NCBI GenBank assembly: GCA_963728475.1
Contig: CAVSKL010000002.1
Coordinates: 62,001 to 126,000 of the forward strand
DNA length: 64,000 nucleotides
Source of the DNA: CAVSKL01 sp963728475 [NCBI: Candidatus Eiseniibacteriota bacterium]
GTDB taxonomy: Bacteria; Eisenbacteria; RBG-16-71-46; JABDJR01
Direction of reading: 5' to 3'
Positions 7,952 through 16,211 of this stretch are shown piece by piece. Position 1 is the first letter of the stretch; each line of letters starts with the position of its first letter. The notes under the pieces were generated by a model. That model did not search any database, was not told the origin of the DNA, and worked only from the letters and a program-made list of their open reading frames with translations. A program made the position numbers and the translations under genes.

Positions 7952-9136
7952 ATGGCCGATACGGCGGTTCCGGAGCTGACCGAGGCGGAGGTCGCGCGCC
8001 GGCGGGAGGAATTCCCGATCCTGGCCCGCACCACCTACCTGGTGACCCACTCCCTGGGCGCCATGCCGCGGGGAGTGCGGGAGGCGCTGGCGAATTACGC
8101 CGATGCGTGGGCGTCCCGCGGGGTCCGGGCCTGGGAGGACTCCTGGTGGGACATGGCCGCGGAGGTGGCGGACGAGCTGGCGCCGGTGGTGGGGGCGCCG
8201 GCGGGGTCGCTATCGCTCCACCAGAACGTGGCGGTGGCGCTGGCGGTGGCGCTCTCGTGCTTCGAGTTCACCGGGGACCGCCGGCGGGTGGTCTTCGCCG
8301 AGGTCGAATTCCCCTCGGTGGTCTACCAGCTTCGCGAGCTGGAGCGGATCGGGGCGGAGCCGGTCCAGGTGGGGTCCCCCGACCGGTCCTATCCCTACCA
8401 GGCGCTCCTTCGCGAGATCGACGAGCGCACCAAGCTGGTGGTGGTCTCCCGCGTGGTCTACCACTCCGCTGAGCTGGTGGACCTGGCGCCGGTGGCCGCG
8501 CGCTGCCGGGAAGCGGGCGCGATGCTGCTGGTGGACGCCTACCAGGCGGGGGGGACGGTGCCCATGGACCTGGTGAGCGAGGGGGTGGACCTCGCGGTGG
8601 GGGGATCGGTGAAGTTTCTGCTGGGGGGGCCGGGGGTGGGCTACCTCTACGTGCGCCCCGGGCTCGAATCTCGGTTGCGCCCGAGGCTCACCGGCTGGAT
8701 GGCCCACCGGGCTCCGTTCGCGTTCGAGGTGGGGCCGCAGGAGCTTCGCGAGGAGGCGCGGTGGCGGTTCTTGGGGGGCACCCCCCACGTGCCGGCCTTG
8801 TATGCGGCGCGGGTGGGCTACGGGGTGATCCGTGAGGTGGGGCTGCCGGCGATCCGGGCGCGGTCCCTGGACCTCACCGCGCGTTTGATCGCGGCGGCCC
8901 GGGAGCGCGGCTGGCGGGTGGTGACGCCGGTGGAGGACGCGCGCCGGGGAGGCTCGGTCACTCTGGACCTGCCCGAGGCTCCGGACCTGGTGAAGCGGCT
9001 GGCGGCGCGGGAGATCCTGGTGGACTCCCGGCCCCGGGCCGGGGTGCGGGTCGGCCCGCACTTCTACAACACCGCGGTCGAGGTGGATCGTTTGGTGGAG
9101 GCGGTGGAGGAACTCCTGGAGGACCGCCGGTCATGA
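7952..9136 (+). CDS. PLP-dependent class V aminotransferase fold protein, kynureninase-like
   Basis: Encodes 394 residues with the class V (fold type I) layout. The N-terminal THSLGAMP resembles the substrate loop of kynureninase. The PLP-phosphate region follows LHQNVAVA (~89-96), the ring-binding Asp is in LLVDAYQAGG (D195), and the Schiff-base lysine is in GSVKFLLGGPGVGYLYV (K221). The KFLLGGPG pattern is the kynureninase form rather than the cysteine-desulfurase form. It starts with ATG after an AGGA site, 21 bases behind top6B, and overlaps the next gene by four bases. Next to a KynB-like gene, cleavage of kynurenine to anthranilate and alanine is the natural guess. No tryptophan dioxygenase is present in the window, so the substrate is unproven. 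Confidence 0.8.
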   Translation: MADTAVPELTEAEVARRREEFPILARTTYLVTHSLGAMPRGVREALANYADAWASRGVRAWEDSWWDMAAEVADELAPVVGAPAGSLSLHQNVAVALAVALSCFEFTGDRRRVVFAEVEFPSVVYQLRELERIGAEPVQVGSPDRSYPYQALLREIDERTKLVVVSRVVYHSAELVDLAPVAARCREAGAMLLVDAYQAGGTVPMDLVSEGVDLAVGGSVKFLLGGPGVGYLYVRPGLESRLRPRLTGWMAHRAPFAFEVGPQELREEARWRFLGGTPHVPALYAARVGYGVIREVGLPAIRARSLDLTARLIAAARERGWRVVTPVEDARRGGSVTLDLPEAPDLVKRLAAREILVDSRPRAGVRVGPHFYNTAVEVDRLVEAVEELLEDRRS

Positions 9137-9777
9137 CCCGCATCATCGACATCAGCCCGCCGGTCTCGATCCGCACCGCGGTGTGGCCGGGCGACACCCC
9201 GTACACGCTTTCCTGGGTGTCGCGAATGGAGGAGGGGGCGTCCTGCAACGTGGCCTCGGTGGCGACCACGCCCCACGTGGGGGCGCACGCCGACGGCCCG
9301 CTCCATTTTTGGTTGCAAGGCGCGGCGATCGGAGCGGTGGATCTGGAGCCCTATCTCGGCCGGTGCCGGGTGATCGATTGCACCGGGGTGAGGGTGGTGG
9401 ACGAGGAGGCGCTCTACGGACACGAGGTGTACGGGGTGGAACGGCTGCTGTTCAAGACCGGCACCTTCCCCGACTTCGAGCGCTGGAACGACGACTTCGC
9501 CTGGCTCGACCCGGGGCTGGCCCGGCGGCTGGGCCGGATGGGGGTCAAGTTGCTCGGAATCGACACCCCGTCGGTGGACGCGTTCGACTCCACCGAGCTT
9601 CCCACCCACCACGTGCTTCTGGAGCTGGGGGTGCGGAACCTGGAAGGACTGGACCTCTCCGGCGCCGAACCCGGGGACTATGAACTGATCGCCCTCCCGC
9701 TTCGGCTGGCCGAGGCGGACAGCTCGCCGGTGCGGGCGGTGCTCCGCCCGCTTGCCGGCGCCGGCTCGAAAGGGTAA
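9133..9777 (+). CDS. kynB: Kynurenine formamidase (cyclase family, KynB-like)
   Basis: Encodes 214 residues of the metal-dependent cyclase/arylformamidase family. It contains the diagnostic metal-binding motif HVGAHADGPLHF (H48, H52, D54, H58) and a C-terminal HHVLLELGVRNLEGLDLS segment, typical of bacterial KynB. N-formylkynurenine hydrolysis would supply kynurenine to the upstream kynureninase-like enzyme. The ATG overlaps the upstream stop (ATGA), and the stop lies six bases before the GTG of top6A, so all four genes read as one transcript. Substrate assignment rests on the motif plus the neighbour. Confidence 0.85.
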   Translation: MTRIIDISPPVSIRTAVWPGDTPYTLSWVSRMEEGASCNVASVATTPHVGAHADGPLHFWLQGAAIGAVDLEPYLGRCRVIDCTGVRVVDEEALYGHEVYGVERLLFKTGTFPDFERWNDDFAWLDPGLARRLGRMGVKLLGIDTPSVDAFDSTELPTHHVLLELGVRNLEGLDLSGAEPGDYELIALPLRLAEADSSPVRAVLRPLAGAGSKG

Positions 9778-9782
9778 ACACC

Positions 9783-10970
9783 GTGGCCAAGAAGAAGACG
9801 ACGACAGGGGCGGGGAAAGCGACCGGCGGCGGCGCCGGACCGGCGAGGAAGAAGACGGCGTCCCGGACCGGGACCCCCGGCGGGGCGGTCAAGGACACCG
9901 TCGCGCTCATCCGGACCGAGGCCCGCGACATCGAGGGGAAGATACTCAGCCGCGGCAAGCCCACGCTCAAACTTCCGCTCCGCGCGCTCGCCAACGTGAA
10001 GTACTCGGTCAAGAAGGGCCACTTCGAGATGAAGGGAAAGTCGAAGGAACGGACCCTGACCGTGAACACGGTCAAGACCTTCGCGCAGACGCTGCGCATG
10101 ATGTCGCTCTCCAAGGAGCTGGTGGAGGAGGACGACATCGCCTCGAAGCGAGAGGCGTACTACGTGAGCAAGAACTGGGGCGACGCCCGGTTCCTGGAGC
10201 AGCCGGAGTCGGATACGGTGATGGAGGACCTGGAGGCCCTGTTCGCGGTGAACCGGGAGCAGCTCGGGTTCATCCCCGAGGAGAAGGGCGGGGACGTGGC
10301 CGGGCAGCTGGTGGTGATCGACCGGGACCGGGACACCGGGGAGACGCTCCGGATCGACTGCACCAAGTTCGGGAGCGGCGCCTACTCGATCCCGATCTCG
10401 GTGGAGCACCTGGGGTTCGAGACCAAGGCGTCGTTCATCCTGGTCATCGAGACCTCGGCCATGTTCCAGCGGCTGGTCAAGCACAACTACTGGCGCGACG
10501 CCAACTGCATCCTGGCCTCCATGGGTGGCGTGCCCACCCGGGCCTGCCGCCGGTTCATCCGCCGGCTGGCCGACGAGAAGAAGATTCCGGTCTACGTGTT
10601 CGTGGACGGCGATCCCTACGGGTTCATGAACATCTACCGGACCTTGAAGGTCGGATCGGGGAACGCGGCGCACTTGAACGAGTACTTCTGCGTCCCGCAG
10701 GCGAGGTTCCTGGGGGTCACCCCGCAGGACATCATCGATTACGAGCTGCCCACGCATCCCTTGACCGAGACCGACGTGAAGCGCGCCCGGGACGCGATCA
10801 AGAACGACCCCTTCGTCCAGCACCACCGGGACTGGCAGCGGGCGCTGGAGAAGCTGATCTCCATGGGGGTGCGCGCGGAGCAGCAGGCCCTGGCCAAGCA
10901 CGGCCTCAACTACGTGATCGACACGTATCTCCCCGAGAAGCTGGCCAAGGCGGCGAGCTTCCTGCCTTGA
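9783..10970 (+). CDS. top6A: DNA topoisomerase VI subunit A (Spo11-like)
   Basis: Encodes 395 residues, starting at GTG with AAAGGG upstream. Residues 1-35 form a basic Lys/Thr/Gly-rich tail. The 5Y-CAP (winged-helix) domain carries the DNA-cleaving tyrosine in KREAYYVSKNW (Y126/Y127). The TOPRIM domain follows with E223 in LVIETSAMF and the Mg-binding DGDPYGF (D275, D277). With Top6B it forms the A2B2 enzyme that passes one duplex through another and relaxes or decatenates DNA. The two subunit genes are usually adjacent in archaea, and here they flank kynurenine-type genes. The start of the zincin gene overlaps its stop. Confidence 0.95.
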   Translation: MAKKKTTTGAGKATGGGAGPARKKTASRTGTPGGAVKDTVALIRTEARDIEGKILSRGKPTLKLPLRALANVKYSVKKGHFEMKGKSKERTLTVNTVKTFAQTLRMMSLSKELVEEDDIASKREAYYVSKNWGDARFLEQPESDTVMEDLEALFAVNREQLGFIPEEKGGDVAGQLVVIDRDRDTGETLRIDCTKFGSGAYSIPISVEHLGFETKASFILVIETSAMFQRLVKHNYWRDANCILASMGGVPTRACRRFIRRLADEKKIPVYVFVDGDPYGFMNIYRTLKVGSGNAAHLNEYFCVPQARFLGVTPQDIIDYELPTHPLTETDVKRARDAIKNDPFVQHHRDWQRALEKLISMGVRAEQQALAKHGLNYVIDTYLPEKLAKAASFLP

Positions 10971-11989
10971 CCTCGGCCATTGCGCTTCCCATCCTTCTCG
11001 CGCTCTCCGCGGCCGGCGCGGCGGCGGCCCCGTCTTCCGCGGACCCCTCCACCACCCTGGACCTTCGCGTGGAACCGGCGGTCGATCTCTACTTCACGGT
11101 GCGGACGCTGGCGGCGGGGGACGCAGCGCCGCCTCCGGAGATGGCCGAGGCGGTGGCGGGGGCGCGTTCGGTGGGAGCGGCGCTTCCGGCCCCCAGGCTG
11201 TGGGCGCTGGTGGACGGGATGGCCCTGGAGGGGAGGACCGCCGCCGAACTGGCCGCGCCTCTCGACCGGTTTCCCGGCACCTTCGTCGCCTCGACCGGCG
11301 ACACCCTCCGGATCGGGAGGGAGGTCCGGGCCCTGGGCGAAGCGCTGGCCGGAGTCGAACCGTGGTTTCTGGCGCAGCTCTGGCCCGGCCACCGGAAGCG
11401 CCTGACCGAGGCCCGCGACGACCTCGGACGAACCCTGGCCGCGCACCAGGCCGCCTGCTACCCGGCGGTGACGCGGGATCTCGACATGCCCGATCCGGGC
11501 CGCCCGGTGCCGGTCTACCTGGTGGCGGAGGCGCCGCCGCCGGGAGGGGTCACGGTGCGGCGCCGGGACGGCGCGGCGGCCGTGGTGGCGGTGGAGGACT
11601 TCACCGGGTCCACCCTGGCCGAGGTCGTCCTCCACGAGTCGATCCACGTGCTCGACGTGGAGACGGCGGGGGAACCCACCGTGCTCAACCGGGTGCGCGC
11701 GGGACTCCTCGAGGCCGGGGCCGCGCGATCCAGGCCCCGGTACCGCGACCTGCCCCACGCCCTGATCTTCGTCGAGGCCGCCGAGGTCGTGCGGCGGATC
11801 CTCGATCCCGCGCACCGCGACTACGGGGAGACCCACGGCGCCTACGACCGCATGAAGGACGCGATCCGGATCGTGCGGCCGGCGTGGCGCGGCCGGCTCG
11901 ACGGGACGATCGACGCGGACGAGGCGGTCCGGAGGATCGCGGCCGCGGCAGGGCCGTCCGGGAGCCCCCCGCGGAAGCCGGAGAAGTGA
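10967..11989 (+). CDS. Secreted HExxH metallopeptidase-like protein (zincin)
   Basis: Encodes about 340 residues if translation starts at the TTG at 10967, which overlaps the top6A stop (TTGA). The first 20 residues form a hydrophobic Ala/Leu signal peptide. The zinc motif HESIH is at residues ~223-227 in VVLHESIHVLD, and a possible third ligand lies in the following IFVEAAEVVRR helix. No family name could be assigned beyond a gluzincin-type fold. It ends ten bases from a convergent outer-membrane protein gene. Secretion makes a direct role with topoisomerase unlikely, so coupling may be only transcriptional. No in-frame ATG is near, so the start is uncertain. Confidence 0.75.
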   Translation: MTSAIALPILLALSAAGAAAAPSSADPSTTLDLRVEPAVDLYFTVRTLAAGDAAPPPEMAEAVAGARSVGAALPAPRLWALVDGMALEGRTAAELAAPLDRFPGTFVASTGDTLRIGREVRALGEALAGVEPWFLAQLWPGHRKRLTEARDDLGRTLAAHQAACYPAVTRDLDMPDPGRPVPVYLVAEAPPPGGVTVRRRDGAAAVVAVEDFTGSTLAEVVLHESIHVLDVETAGEPTVLNRVRAGLLEAGAARSRPRYRDLPHALIFVEAAEVVRRILDPAHRDYGETHGAYDRMKDAIRIVRPAWRGRLDGTIDADEAVRRIAAAAGPSGSPPRKPEK

Positions 11990-11999
11990 GGCGCCCGGC

Positions 12000-12626
12000 T
12001 CAGAGCGTGGCGACGAGGGCGCCGGCGAGCGTCCAGCGTCGCAGGCCTCTCTCCGTCCTGCCTTCCACCGTGGCGTTCTCGGAGGCGTACCGGGCCGCCG
12101 CGACCTCGAATCCCAGGTTGTTGTAGACCGGGAGGTCCGCGCCGAACGAGACGTGGTATCCGAGGAGGATCCGGTTCCGGTGGCTGATCGAACCCGGATC
12201 CCGGAGCTGGCAAGGGTCGCTCACCACCCAGCGGGTGTGGACGAGGAGGGGGCCGGCCCGCAGAAACAGGGACGGAGTCTCCGGCCCGGCCGTCCGGAGG
12301 CCGGCGGTGAGCAGCACCGGCAGGACGGTGGCGCGAAGCGGCGCACCCGCGCACTCCGCCTGGCTCGGTTCCACCCAGATCCCGGAGCCCCACCGCTCGG
12401 TGAGGAAGTATCCGAGGCCCCCGCCGAGCTCGAACCCGGTGCCTACCCGGCGGAGCACCTGCACCGTGGGCGTCATGCCCTCTCCGGAGTTCAGCATCCC
12501 ATCGCCCTCGCTCCAGCTCCAGGCCCCGCCGGTGATCACTTTCCAGTCGCCGGCGCGGGTGGGGGTGGACACGGCGGCGAGCAGGGCCGCAATCATGAGC
12601 GGAACGAAGGAGCGGAAGCATTTCAT
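12000..12626 (-). CDS. Small outer-membrane beta-barrel-like protein
   Basis: Encodes 208 residues with a signal peptide (cut near residue 25, after PTRA). It has alternating Gly/aromatic strands such as GFELGGGLGYFL and GYHVSFGADLPVY, and ends with LAGALVATL, consistent with an eight-stranded porin-like barrel. Two cysteines (in AECAGA and DPCQL) could form a loop disulfide. No specific family was recognised. Its own promoter is visible upstream, so it appears monocistronic. Confidence 0.7.
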   Translation of the reverse strand: MKCFRSFVPLMIAALLAAVSTPTRAGDWKVITGGAWSWSEGDGMLNSGEGMTPTVQVLRRVGTGFELGGGLGYFLTERWGSGIWVEPSQAECAGAPLRATVLPVLLTAGLRTAGPETPSLFLRAGPLLVHTRWVVSDPCQLRDPGSISHRNRILLGYHVSFGADLPVYNNLGFEVAAARYASENATVEGRTERGLRRWTLAGALVATL

Positions 12627-12665
12627 GGTGGAGCGCCTCGCGGTGAGTGCCGGGGGGCGTCCACG

Positions 12666-12694
12666 AGGGTAGGCGTCCCGGCCGGGGCGGTCAA
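12666..12694 (-). promoter_or_regulatory. Promoter of the outer-membrane protein gene
   Basis: TTGACC (12689-12694) and TACCCT (12666-12671) on the minus strand are 17 bases apart, 40 bases upstream of the ATG at 12626. Confidence 0.5.
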
Positions 12695-12741
12695 GCTCGG
12701 CCGTGCCTCCCGGGGATCGGCGATCCGGCCTCCGGCCGGCT

Positions 12742-13890
12742 TCACCCCTTCGGCCGCACCTCGTCCCGGGTGCCGCGGATGTCCTCGGGGTTCCGCCGGG
12801 CGGCGAAGAAGTCCGCGCGGAGCTGGGACAGCAGGGCCTCGCGGCGGTCGTAGAGGCGCTTCAACGGCCTGGGCGCGTGCTTCGACAGCGCATAGGCGGC
12901 GAGCAAGGGCGCGGCGATGGTGGAGTCGGTGTAGATCACCACCGAGTCGGGGAGCTTCTCCGGGTCCACCTTGCCCCAGGAAACCGCCTCGGCGGGGGTG
13001 GCGCCGGAGAGGCCGCCGGTGTCGGGGCGGGCGTCGGTGACCTGGATGAAGTAGTCGTGGCCGTTGTTCGGGAGCCCCAGGACCTCCTGGATCTGCGGCT
13101 CGGTCTGGAGCACGAAGTTCTTGGGGGAGCCGCCGCCCAGGAGCAGCACCGCGCTCCGCCCGTCGCGCTTGGCCTCGTAGACGATGGCCGCGGTCTCGTT
13201 CACGTCGCGGCTCACGTCGATCACCGGGCCGGCGTCGCGGAGCGCCATTTCGGCCACGTTCATCCCGATCGACGAATCCCCCGGCGAGGAGACGTAGCAG
13301 GGGACCCCCGCCCGGTAGGCCACGGTCAGGAGGCAAGTGTCGGCCAGCCCCAGCGATTCCTCGCGGGCGGCCAGGTGCTTTCCCAGGAGATGATGGAATT
13401 CCGCGGTTCCCATGGAGCGGTGGAACTCCTCGTGCTTCATCACCTCGCGCAGGTAGCTGTCGGTCTCGAGCAGGACCCGGTAGTCGAAGAGCACGTCGTA
13501 GATCCGGATCACCCCCGCCTCGAAGAGTTCGCGGTCGTCGAGCGCCGAGCTCCCCCGGTGGAGCGCCAGCCCCAGCCCGAAGTGGGCGTCGTGGTATAGG
13601 TTGGCTCCGGTGGAGACGATCCAGTCCACGAACCCCGCCTTCACCAGCGGGATCAGGGTGGAAAGCGAGACCCCGGCCGGGCTCAGCGCCCCCGCCACGC
13701 TCATCCCCACCGTGACGTCGGGGTCCAGGCACTTCTCCACCAGGAGGCGCGCCGCCTGCTGCAGCCGGCCCGCGTTATAGGCCAGAAACGCCCCATCCAC
13801 CAGCTCGTCCACCTTCATGCCCGCCGTCACCGGCCGGGGCCGGATGCGGGGCCCGGACAGGAAGCGGTTCTTCGCGTGGTCGTCGGTCAT
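12742..13890 (-). CDS. Deoxyhypusine synthase-like protein
   Basis: Encodes 382 residues of the deoxyhypusine/homospermidine synthase family. Recognisable parts are the NAD-binding region with [14 protein letters not shown], the PGDSSIGMN segment, and [13 protein letters not shown], whose lysine matches the family's catalytic lysine. Bacteria lack eIF5A, so a polyamine product (such as homospermidine or an aminopropyl/aminobutyl-agmatine derivative) is more likely than hypusine. The ATG is preceded by a perfect GGAGGA and overlaps the stop of the P-loop kinase gene by four bases. That coupling suggests a shared process. Confidence 0.9.
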   Translation of the reverse strand: MTDDHAKNRFLSGPRIRPRPVTAGMKVDELVDGAFLAYNAGRLQQAARLLVEKCLDPDVTVGMSVAGALSPAGVSLSTLIPLVKAGFVDWIVSTGANLYHDAHFGLGLALHRGSSALDDRELFEAGVIRIYDVLFDYRVLLETDSYLREVMKHEEFHRSMGTAEFHHLLGKHLAAREESLGLADTCLLTVAYRAGVPCYVSSPGDSSIGMNVAEMALRDAGPVIDVSRDVNETAAIVYEAKRDGRSAVLLLGGGSPKNFVLQTEPQIQEVLGLPNNGHDYFIQVTDARPDTGGLSGATPAEAVSWGKVDPEKLPDSVVIYTDSTIAAPLLAAYALSKHAPRPLKRLYDRREALLSQLRADFFAARRNPEDIRGTRDEVRPKG

Positions 13891-14450
13891 GGTTCCTCCG
13901 GGAAGAGCGATTCCTGGCGCGCCCGCTCGGGTAGATTCAACCCCGCCAGCACCCGGGCCGGCCAGCGGTCGGGGTGCTCCTCGGGCAGCCGCAGCACCTG
14001 GACCTGGAAGTCGCGGATCAGGCCGTCGATGGTCTCGTCGATCTCCCGCTGGAACGCCAGCCCCACGTCGCGGACGCCGTCGAAGCTGGGGGTCTTCCAG
14101 ATCGGGACCTTGACCAGGAGCGTGTAGCCGGGGAGCCAGTCCTCGATCAGGGGTTCCAGCTCGCGCCTGCGGCCCATGCGGTGGACCAGGTAGGCGTAGT
14201 TGTCGAGCAGCGAGCGGTCGCACACCACCGCCTGGTGGCGGTCCTCGGCGGCCAGCTCCCGGGCGAGCTGGGTGAACAGGATCCAGGACTGGGCGGCCAG
14301 GGTGGTGTCCCGGTTGATGGGAAGGGGGCAGTCGCGGGCCACCTCCTTCACCAGGTCCACGGTGTAGTCCAGGCGCTTCAGGTTGGCGGCCAAGTCGAAG
14401 CAGAGGGTGGTCTTTCCGACCCCGTGGGTCCCGATGAACGCGATCTTCAA
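13887..14450 (-). CDS. P-loop ATPase/kinase, NadR- or AAA_28-like
   Basis: Encodes 187 residues starting at TTG (14450) with GAGGA five to six bases upstream. The Walker A is GTHGVGKTT (residues ~7-15). [11 protein letters not shown] follows, a nucleoside/nicotinamide-riboside-kinase-type segment. The C-terminal part is helical and without other domains. Proteins like this appear as ATP/GTP-binding or kinase-like hypotheticals; the substrate is unknown. It is first in a two-gene unit with the deoxyhypusine-synthase-like gene, so a role linked to polyamines or modification is possible but unproven. Confidence 0.8.
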   Translation of the reverse strand: MKIAFIGTHGVGKTTLCFDLAANLKRLDYTVDLVKEVARDCPLPINRDTTLAAQSWILFTQLARELAAEDRHQAVVCDRSLLDNYAYLVHRMGRRRELEPLIEDWLPGYTLLVKVPIWKTPSFDGVRDVGLAFQREIDETIDGLIRDFQVQVLRLPEEHPDRWPARVLAGLNLPERARQESLFPEEP

Positions 14451-14496
14451 CGTATCCTCGCTGCCGCTGGAGCCTGGGCCGCCGGTAAGCGCGGCG

Positions 14497-14505
14497 ATTC
14501 TAACA
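14497..14505 (-). promoter_or_regulatory. Extended -10 promoter of kinase/DHS-like operon
   Basis: On the minus strand the sequence reads TGTTAGAAT, an extended -10 with a good hexamer (TAGAAT), about 47 bases upstream of the TTG start. No clear -35 is seen, as expected for extended -10 promoters. Confidence 0.5.
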
Positions 14506-14511
14506 CAGGGT

Positions 14512-14629
14512 GGCGGGGGCCGCCGGAGGCCGGACTTGCCGCGGCGGCGGCGGCGCCATTTGCGGCGGGGGCCGCCGGAGGCCCGGCTTGCCGCGGCGGC
14601 GGCGCCATTTGCGGCGGAGGCCGCTTTCC
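14512..14629. repeat. GC-only tandem repeat between divergent operons
   Basis: A unit of 52 bases (14512-14563) is followed by a 49-base copy (14564-14612) and a 17-base remnant. Units contain GGGGGCCGCCGGAGGCC and a CGG-triplet run that differs by one triplet between copies. The units can fold into GC hairpins. The array fills most of the 291-base gap between the kinase/DHS-like operon and otsA. Confidence 0.75.
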
Positions 14630-14741
14630 GGTAGGGTAGGTTCAGGAGTTCGAGAGACGCCCCCGCGACCCGCGCCGCGGGAGCACTGTTTTGGGAATCC
14701 AATCTTTTCGTCCCTTGTCGTGCGGTTCTGAGGGGAATGGT

Positions 14742-16211
14742 ATGGAATCGGAGCCTGCTTCGTCACGGCGCCTGGTGGTAGTCTCCCACCGCGGTCCGGT
14801 CACGGTGGAGAACCGGCGGGGGGAGACCCGCTATCATCAGGGAGCGGGCGGCCTGGTGGCCGCCCTCGACCCGGTCCTGAGCGACCGCGGGGGGCTGTGG
14901 ATCGCCGCCGGAGAGAACCCGGCCGGCCACGAGGCCGGCACTCCGTTCGCGCCTCCCGGGCGCGACGGGTACGCGGTGATCCACCTCGACATCCCCCCCG
15001 CGCTCCACGAGCGGCACTATCTGGGCTTTTCCAACCGGGTGCTGTGGCCGCTGGCCCACGGCTTTCCCAACATGGTCCATTTCCAGCGGCGGGACCTGAA
15101 GGGTTACCTGGAAGTGAACGAGATCTTCGCCGACGCGGTGGTGCGCCACGCCCGTCCCGACGATCTCATCTGGGTGCACGACTACCAGCTCGCCGCGGTG
15201 CCCGCCCTGGTCCGGGCCCAGCGTCCCGACCTGCGCATCTCCTTCTTCTGGCACATCCCGTTCCCCGCCTTCGAGGTGTTCCGGGCGCTCCCGTACTACC
15301 AGGACATCCTGGCCGGCATGCTGGGCGCGGACTTCGTGAACTTCCACCTGGAGAGCTACTCGGACGCGTTCGCGGGCGCGGTCCAGAACCTGGTGGGAGG
15401 GCGCCGCTGGCAGCGCCGCCTGGTCACCTGGAACGGGCGCGAGGTCTCGGTGGGGAACCATCCCATCGGCATCGATCCCGACCACTGGGGCCGGATCCGG
15501 AGCGAACCCCGGGTGCTGCGCGAACGGGACCGGATCCGCGACCTCTGCGGCACCCCCCACATCATCGTGGGGGCGGACCGCCTGGACTACACCAAGGGGA
15601 TCCTCCAACGCGTGCAGGCGGTGGAGCGGCTCCTGGACCGGGAGTCCTGGCTCCGCGGCGAGTTCTGCCTGGTGCAGATCGCGGTCCCCAGCCGCACCCG
15701 GGTCCCCGAATACCGCGATATGCGTCGCGAGATCGACGAGACGGTGGGCCGGGTGAACGGACGATTCGCCCGCGGCAACTACGTCCCCATCCGCTACTAC
15801 TACCGGTCGATGCCCGCCCACCAGCTCGCCGCCTTCTACCAGGCCGCCGACGTGGGCCTGATCACCCCGCTCCGGGACGGCATGAACCTGGTGGCCATGG
15901 AGTACGTGATCGTCAACGAGGGGCGGCCGGTGGTGCTGATCCTGAGCGAGCTGGCCGGAGCGAGCGAGATCCTGGACGGGGCGCTCCTGGTGAACCCCTA
16001 CGACCTGGACGGGATGGCCGAGGGGATCAAGCTCGCCCTGGAGATGCCCGAAGACGAGCGCCGCCGCCGCACCGAGGCCCTCACCGACCTGGTGCGCCGC
16101 CACGACGTGCACCGGTGGGCCCGCGCCAACCTGGAGGAACTCCTGGGGGAAGCGCCGGCCTCGTCTCCGGACGAGGCCCGAATGGAACCGACGAACCCGC
16201 TGAAGGCGTGA
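14742..16211 (+). CDS. otsA: Alpha,alpha-trehalose-phosphate synthase (GT20)
   Basis: Encodes 489 residues and makes trehalose 6-phosphate from a nucleotide-glucose and glucose 6-phosphate in the cytoplasm. Family signatures are all present: VVVSHRGPV at the N terminus, GGLVAALDP, WVHDYQLAAVP, FFWHIPFPAFE, GADRLDYTKGI and DGMNLVAMEYV. I start at the ATG at 14742 with AGGGGAA five bases before it; an upstream in-frame ATG lacks such a site. It leads a four-gene trehalose operon, and its stop overlaps the GTG of otsB. Confidence 0.95.
   Translation: MESEPASSRRLVVVSHRGPVTVENRRGETRYHQGAGGLVAALDPVLSDRGGLWIAAGENPAGHEAGTPFAPPGRDGYAVIHLDIPPALHERHYLGFSNRVLWPLAHGFPNMVHFQRRDLKGYLEVNEIFADAVVRHARPDDLIWVHDYQLAAVPALVRAQRPDLRISFFWHIPFPAFEVFRALPYYQDILAGMLGADFVNFHLESYSDAFAGAVQNLVGGRRWQRRLVTWNGREVSVGNHPIGIDPDHWGRIRSEPRVLRERDRIRDLCGTPHIIVGADRLDYTKGILQRVQAVERLLDRESWLRGEFCLVQIAVPSRTRVPEYRDMRREIDETVGRVNGRFARGNYVPIRYYYRSMPAHQLAAFYQAADVGLITPLRDGMNLVAMEYVIVNEGRPVVLILSELAGASEILDGALLVNPYDLDGMAEGIKLALEMPEDERRRRTEALTDLVRRHDVHRWARANLEELLGEAPASSPDEARMEPTNPLKA

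Noticed and set aside
5473-8472. 999-codon plus-strand frame across top6B
   Set aside because: Low-complexity Arg/Gly/Pro translation with no domain; top6B in another frame has all GHKL motifs.
7952-9136. Cysteine desulfurase (NifS/IscS)
   Set aside because: No active-site Cys loop, and the Lys region KFLLGGPG is kynureninase-like; the neighbour is KynB-like.
9783-10970. Spo11-type meiotic or phage protein rather than Top6A
   Set aside because: A full Top6B is in the same operon and both subunits have complete motifs, so the cellular type IIB enzyme is the simpler reading.
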